Assembly (NCBI GenBank): GCA_020637675.1
Contig: JACKKD010000001.1
Span: 868,001-932,000, forward strand
Origin: Paracoccaceae bacterium
Lineage (GTDB): Bacteria > Pseudomonadota > Alphaproteobacteria > Rhodobacterales > Rhodobacteraceae
DNA length: 64,000 nucleotides
Reading direction: 5' to 3'
How positions within the stretch are numbered: position 1 is the stretch's first letter; the number at the start of each line of letters is the position of its first letter. A model generated the notes under the pieces. That model was not told where the DNA came from. It ran no database searches and saw nothing but the letters and a program-made list of their open reading frames with translations. The position numbers and the translations under genes were made by a program. Positions 60,753 to 64,000 of this stretch are shown piece by piece.

Positions 60753-61946
60753 TCATTTCATCCTCATCTTCTCGGGATTGAAGACGATCTCGATCTCCTG
60801 CCACTGGGCGTATTTCTCGACCGGTAGCGGATAACCGTTCTTCGCGCAGCGGATGATCGCGCGGCGGCCCGCCTCGTAGGCCTGACGTGCCGCGGCTTCG
60901 TCGCCGCCCTCGTATCCGATCATCCGGATCGAGTTCGAGATCGGCATTCCGCTCTGGTCCATGCTCACCCCCACGGTGACGATGGTGTTGAGCGCATCGG
61001 TCGAAAGGGCTCCGACGTTCCAGCAGGCCTTGACGGCGACGACCAGCGCGTCCTTCTCGCCGCCCGTCAGCGGCGGACCGGACGCCGCGGTGCCGGTGCC
61101 GGGGGCGGGCGCGTCGGAGGCCGCGCCGGCGAGCGCCTCCGCCAGGGCGTCGGCCACCGCCTGATCGGCGGGCGCCTCGGGTTGCGCCTCGGCGACCGGC
61201 TTTGCGGACTCCGGCGCGGGCTTCGCCTCCGCCGGCGCGGGCTTCGGCTTTGCGGGCTTCGACGCCGGGCGAGGCGAGGCGGACGGGGCGGTCGAGGCGA
61301 CCTTTTCCTGGTCCTTGTTCTCCTCGGTCTTCAGCACGTCGCCGGTCTCCTGCGGCGCGGCGGGCGTCGCGGGCTCCACGGGCGAAGGCTCGGCTGCCGG
61401 GTCGGGTGTGGTTTCGGCCACGGCCTCGGGCGCCGTGTCGGGCTGCGGCTCTGGTGCCTCGACCGGATCGGGGACGACGATGTCGGCTGGCTTCGGCTGC
61501 GGCTTGGGCGCGATCACCGGCTCGGGTTCGACCGATGGCTCCTCGACCGGCGGCGCGGGCGGCGTCGGCGGCGTGTCCTCGACCACTGTCGCGGGCGGCG
61601 TGATCTCGGTCACGTCGGGGGCGGCATCGGGTTCGGGCTGGGGTTCCGGCGCCTCGGGCGTGGCGGTCGCCGGCGGGGTTTCCGCCTCGGGCGCGGGAGG
61701 CACTTCCTCGGCCTTGGGTGGCTCGGGCACCGAGGGCTGCGGCGGCGATTCCGTAGCGGCGCGGGGAGCGGCCGCCTGCAGCGCGCTGAACTCGGCCTCC
61801 GACATCAGCGTGACCTCGGCCGTCGCCACCGGCGGCGGCAGATCGTGCGAGAAGAAGATCCCGCCCACGAGCAGCCAGAGGATCGCGCCCGCATGCGCGA
61901 CCCCCGAGACGATCATGCCGATGCGCTCTGACCGGTCCATGGGCAT
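60753..61946 (-). CDS. tolA: TolA-like energy-transducing protein
   Basis: A 397-residue protein. A short cytoplasmic start precedes one membrane helix (IVSGVAHAGAILWLLVGGIF). A very long Pro/Glu/Ala-rich spacer runs from about residue 55 to 290, in place of the Ala/Lys helix of E. coli TolA. A C-terminal TonB/TolA-type domain follows (VAVKACWNVGALSTDALNTI, VTVGVSMDQSGMPISNSIRM, YEGGDEAAARQAYEAGRRAI). It couples the TolQR motor to TolB-Pal. It lies 15 bases after tolR. Confidence 0.92.
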   Translation of the reverse strand: MPMDRSERIGMIVSGVAHAGAILWLLVGGIFFSHDLPPPVATAEVTLMSEAEFSALQAAAPRAATESPPQPSVPEPPKAEEVPPAPEAETPPATATPEAPEPQPEPDAAPDVTEITPPATVVEDTPPTPPAPPVEEPSVEPEPVIAPKPQPKPADIVVPDPVEAPEPQPDTAPEAVAETTPDPAAEPSPVEPATPAAPQETGDVLKTEENKDQEKVASTAPSASPRPASKPAKPKPAPAEAKPAPESAKPVAEAQPEAPADQAVADALAEALAGAASDAPAPGTGTAASGPPLTGGEKDALVVAVKACWNVGALSTDALNTIVTVGVSMDQSGMPISNSIRMIGYEGGDEAAARQAYEAGRRAIIRCAKNGYPLPVEKYAQWQEIEIVFNPEKMRMK

Positions 61947-61961
61947 GAGCCCCGTCGCCCC

Positions 61962-62441
61962 CTAGTTCGCCGCCTGCCCGCCGAAATTTGGCCCACCGGC
62001 ATCGGTGACCAGCGTGATGTTGGAAAAGCCGGCCGCGTTCAGCGCGCCCATCACCTGCACGACCCGCTCGTAGGGAATGCGCCCGTCGGCGCGCAGGAAG
62101 AGCTTGTCGCTGGTCCGCTCGGCCGCGATCGCGCGCAGCCGGTCGATGAGTTCGGCCTCGGCCACCGGCGTGTTCTGGACGGAGATCGAGCCGTCCTCCT
62201 GAACCGAGATGGTCAACGGCTCCTCCTGTTCTGTCGCCACCGCCTGCGCTGCGGTCTTGGGCAGCTCAAGCGGCACGCCCACGGTCAGAAGCGGCGCTGC
62301 GACCATGAAGATGATGAGCAGCACCAGCATCACGTCCACGAAGGGCGTGACGTTGATCTCGCTCATCACCGCGGCCTTGCCGCGCGATCCGCGGCGCCGG
62401 TGCCCGCCACCGCGCCCGCCCTTGATCACCCCCGCGCCCAT
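61962..62441 (-). CDS. tolR: Tol-Pal proton channel protein TolR
   Basis: A 159-residue ExbD/TolR protein. After a Gly/Arg-rich start comes INVTPFVDVMLVLLIIFMVA, in which the Asp of FVDV is the proton-pathway residue. The periplasmic domain has KLFLRADGRIPYERVVQVMG and the C-terminal region FSNITLVTDAG. It lies three bases after tolQ. Confidence 0.96.
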   Translation of the reverse strand: MGAGVIKGGRGGGHRRRGSRGKAAVMSEINVTPFVDVMLVLLIIFMVAAPLLTVGVPLELPKTAAQAVATEQEEPLTISVQEDGSISVQNTPVAEAELIDRLRAIAAERTSDKLFLRADGRIPYERVVQVMGALNAAGFSNITLVTDAGGPNFGGQAAN

Positions 62442-62444
62442 GGC

Positions 62445-63140
62445 TCAGGCGTCCAGCTGGCGCGAGAGGATCGTTGCGAACTCGTCGGCGAAGGCCTCGT
62501 AGCCGGCGATGATCCGGTCGCTGTCGGTTGAAAGCTTGTTGTAGAAGATGACCGCCGGGATCGCCGCGACAAGACCGAGGGCAGTCGCGAGGAGCGCCTC
62601 GGCGATCCCCGGTGCCACGACGGCAAGCGAGGTGTTCTGCGAAATCGCGATCTGCTCGAAGGCCACCTTGATGCCCCACACGGTGCCGAAGAGGCCGACG
62701 AAGGGAGCGGTGGAGCCCACCGTCGCCAGGAACGGCAAGCCGCGCGTCAGGTGTTCCGTCGCCTTGGCGATCGCCACGTCCATCGACCGGTCGATCCGCG
62801 CTTGCGCGCCGGTGATGAGCGCCCCGTCCTGCCGGTGGCTGCGGCGCCATTCGACCATTCCCGAGGCGAAGATGCGCTCGCTTGCCCCGTCGGGCTGGCT
62901 GCCGATCTTCTCGAAGAGCTCGTCGAGCGGCTCGCCCGACCAGAAGGCGCGGTCGAAGATCGCCGCCTCCTGCCGGGCCTGCCGGTAGGAGATGAACTTC
63001 TGGATGATGATCGCCCAGGACCAGAAGCTGGCCACGGTCAGGAGGATCATCACGATCTGGACGATGAAGGACGCGCGCAGGAAAAGCGCCAGCAGGGAAA
63101 AGTCGATCTCCTGCGCCGTCGCGAGGGTTTGGGTATCCAT
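62445..63140 (-). CDS. tolQ: Tol-Pal proton channel protein TolQ
   Basis: A 231-residue ExbB/MotA-family protein with three helices: SLLALFLRASFIVQIVMILL near residue 15, TVGSTAPFVGLFGTVWGIKV and APGIAEALLATALGLVAAIP. The last two hold the conserved Thr and Pro residues lining the proton channel. It starts the tolQRAB-pal-cpoB-tilS-ftsH series and is separated by 113 bases from ybgC. Confidence 0.97.
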   Translation of the reverse strand: MDTQTLATAQEIDFSLLALFLRASFIVQIVMILLTVASFWSWAIIIQKFISYRQARQEAAIFDRAFWSGEPLDELFEKIGSQPDGASERIFASGMVEWRRSHRQDGALITGAQARIDRSMDVAIAKATEHLTRGLPFLATVGSTAPFVGLFGTVWGIKVAFEQIAISQNTSLAVVAPGIAEALLATALGLVAAIPAVIFYNKLSTDSDRIIAGYEAFADEFATILSRQLDA

Positions 63141-63253
63141 GGATGCTGCTCGCCGTTTGGGCCGTGTTTTTCGCGGCTCTCATACCGGGTCTTTTACCCG
63201 GCTTTAAGGGGGAACGCCAACAAATCTGCGTCAGCGCGGCGAGGGTCGCCCGA

Positions 63254-63655
63254 TCAGTGGAGATTGGGCGCGATGCGGCGGCGGACTTCCGCCGGAAGCC
63301 GGGCCGCGGTGCCATGCTCGGTCAGGCAGACGAGCGTGACCTGCGCCTGGAAGAGCCGTTCGCCCCCGCGGATGACCGTCTGGTCGAGCACGATCCGCGC
63401 GCCGGTCGCCGCCACCAGTTCGGTCTCCACGACCAGCTCCTCATCGAGCCGCGCCGGCCGCAGATAATCCGCCTCGACCCGCCGCACGGCGAAGACGATC
63501 CCCTCCTCGGTCCTGAGCCGGCCCTGGTCGACGCCGAGCGCGCGCACCCATTCCGTGCGCGCGCGCTCGATGAACCTGAGGTAGTTGGCGTAATAGACGA
63601 TCCCGGCGGCATCGGTATCCTCGTAGTAGACGCGGACGGGGAAGCTGTGTGGCAT
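63254..63655 (-). CDS. ybgC: Tol-Pal-associated acyl-CoA thioesterase YbgC
   Basis: A 133-residue hotdog-fold 4-hydroxybenzoyl-CoA-type thioesterase. The signature is VYYEDTDAAGIVYYANYLRF followed by IERARTEWVRALG, with the catalytic Asp in EDTDAAG. ATG 63655 has GGAGCGACC just upstream; a 68-codon upstream extension is not homologous. It is conserved at the head of tol operons, and its role there is still debated. The gap to tolQ contains a small 6-bp stem at 63185-63201. Confidence 0.94.
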   Translation of the reverse strand: MPHSFPVRVYYEDTDAAGIVYYANYLRFIERARTEWVRALGVDQGRLRTEEGIVFAVRRVEADYLRPARLDEELVVETELVAATGARIVLDQTVIRGGERLFQAQVTLVCLTEHGTAARLPAEVRRRIAPNLH

Positions 63656-63852
63656 GGTCGCTCCGGGCTGTGCGGGCCTGAGCCTAGGCGGCGACGGTGT
63701 CACAGGCAAGACGCCGGCCCGGGCGGGCACCCTTCCGCCGCTGGCGGCGGCTTGAGCGATTGCACCCTTGGCGCGCGGTCGCTTCTCCTGTAGCGAAAGT
63801 GCTGACATGCGCCCGCGCCCGCGGGCCGGGCGGGGCCCAAGCAGGAGCGGAA

Positions 63853-64000
63853 ATGACAAAATCGGTTATCGAGGAAGACCTGACGATCGACGGCAATGTC
63901 GTGTCGAAGGATGGCGACATCGAGGTGAAGGGCAAGGTGACCGGCGACATCACGTCGAAGTCCGTCGACGTGAGCGTGGCGGGCCAGGTGCAGGGCGTCA
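63853..64000 (+). CDS. Bactofilin-family protein, N-terminal part (3' end outside window)
   Basis: The first 49 codons of a polymer-forming cytoskeletal protein. After MTKSVIEEDLTIDGNVVSKD come the short beta-helix repeats of bactofilins: GDIEVKGKVTGDI, SKSVDVSVAGQVQGV. Bactofilins form filaments that place cell-wall enzymes or other proteins. CAGGAGCGG precedes the ATG. It is divergent from ybgC. The rest lies beyond base 64000. Confidence 0.9.
   Translation, partial: MTKSVIEEDLTIDGNVVSKDGDIEVKGKVTGDITSKSVDVSVAGQVQGV

Overview
The window is GC-rich chromosomal DNA from an alphaproteobacterium, most likely a member of the Rhodobacteraceae (Rhodobacterales). The evidence is a GcrA cell-cycle regulator, a FYDLN-acid protein, a DUF6455 protein, two DUF1127 proteins, a Tad/Flp pilus locus with an OmpA-like lipoprotein in the CpaD position, the tolQRAB-pal-cpoB-tilS-ftsH gene order and a bactofilin. 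No phage, transposase, integrase or CRISPR array is visible. Most of the DNA is core chromosome.

Layout. 1-4.6 kb: end of sucA, sucB (two lipoyl domains), a small unknown gene and lpd, which form the 2-oxoglutarate dehydrogenase operon. 4.6-7.4 kb: a DUF4405 membrane protein, a GntR regulator, a YgjP-type metallopeptidase, a FYDLN-acid protein and tRNA-Ala(GGC). 7.6-10.7 kb: a tight operon of a UPF0104 membrane protein, a DprE1-like oxidase and a DprE2-like reductase. 10.7-19.2 kb: LysR, DUF1127, meaB, DUF3108, hrpB, a sugar O-methyltransferase-like gene, argF and argD. 19.5-25.9 kb: gcrA, a second DUF1127-like gene facing a SARP-type/TPR regulator, an ABC-2 exporter pair, rimO and a small membrane protein. 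26.1-30.4 kb: dgkA, DUF6455, an M48 lipoprotein, an unknown small gene, a HAD-UbiA fusion of the decaprenyl-phosphate phosphoribosyltransferase type and a lytic transglycosylase.

30.4-46.5 kb is the Tad (Flp pilus) region. It has three nucleotide-identical flp pilin genes, each with its own upstream element and terminator, then a fourth divergent flp, cpaB, cpaC, ompA-like, cpaE, cpaF, tadB, tadC, two TPR lipoproteins and the prepilin peptidase. Convergent with, and overlapping, the peptidase gene is a large polytopic membrane protein resembling a GT-C glycosyltransferase. Divergent from that gene are an AAA+ ATPase and a shortened dehydrogenase-like gene. 46.5-64 kb: Lhr-type helicase and PdeM nuclease (DNA damage), a thioesterase, folD, fhs, a 26-residue membrane peptide, a MOSC protein, a Tam-like methyltransferase, ftsH, tilS, cpoB, pal, tolB, tolA, tolR, tolQ, ybgC, and the start of a bactofilin.

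The most interesting reading of the window is a possible connected system. The HAD-UbiA fusion plus the DprE1-like and DprE2-like enzymes together look like a full route to polyprenyl-phosphate-arabinofuranose. A UPF0104 protein could flip that lipid, and the GT-C-like protein beside the Tad locus could use it. Pseudomonas aeruginosa group IV type IV pilins carry D-arabinofuranose made by homologous enzymes, so arabinosylation of the Flp pilins is a concrete, testable hypothesis here. It is inference, not something the sequence proves.
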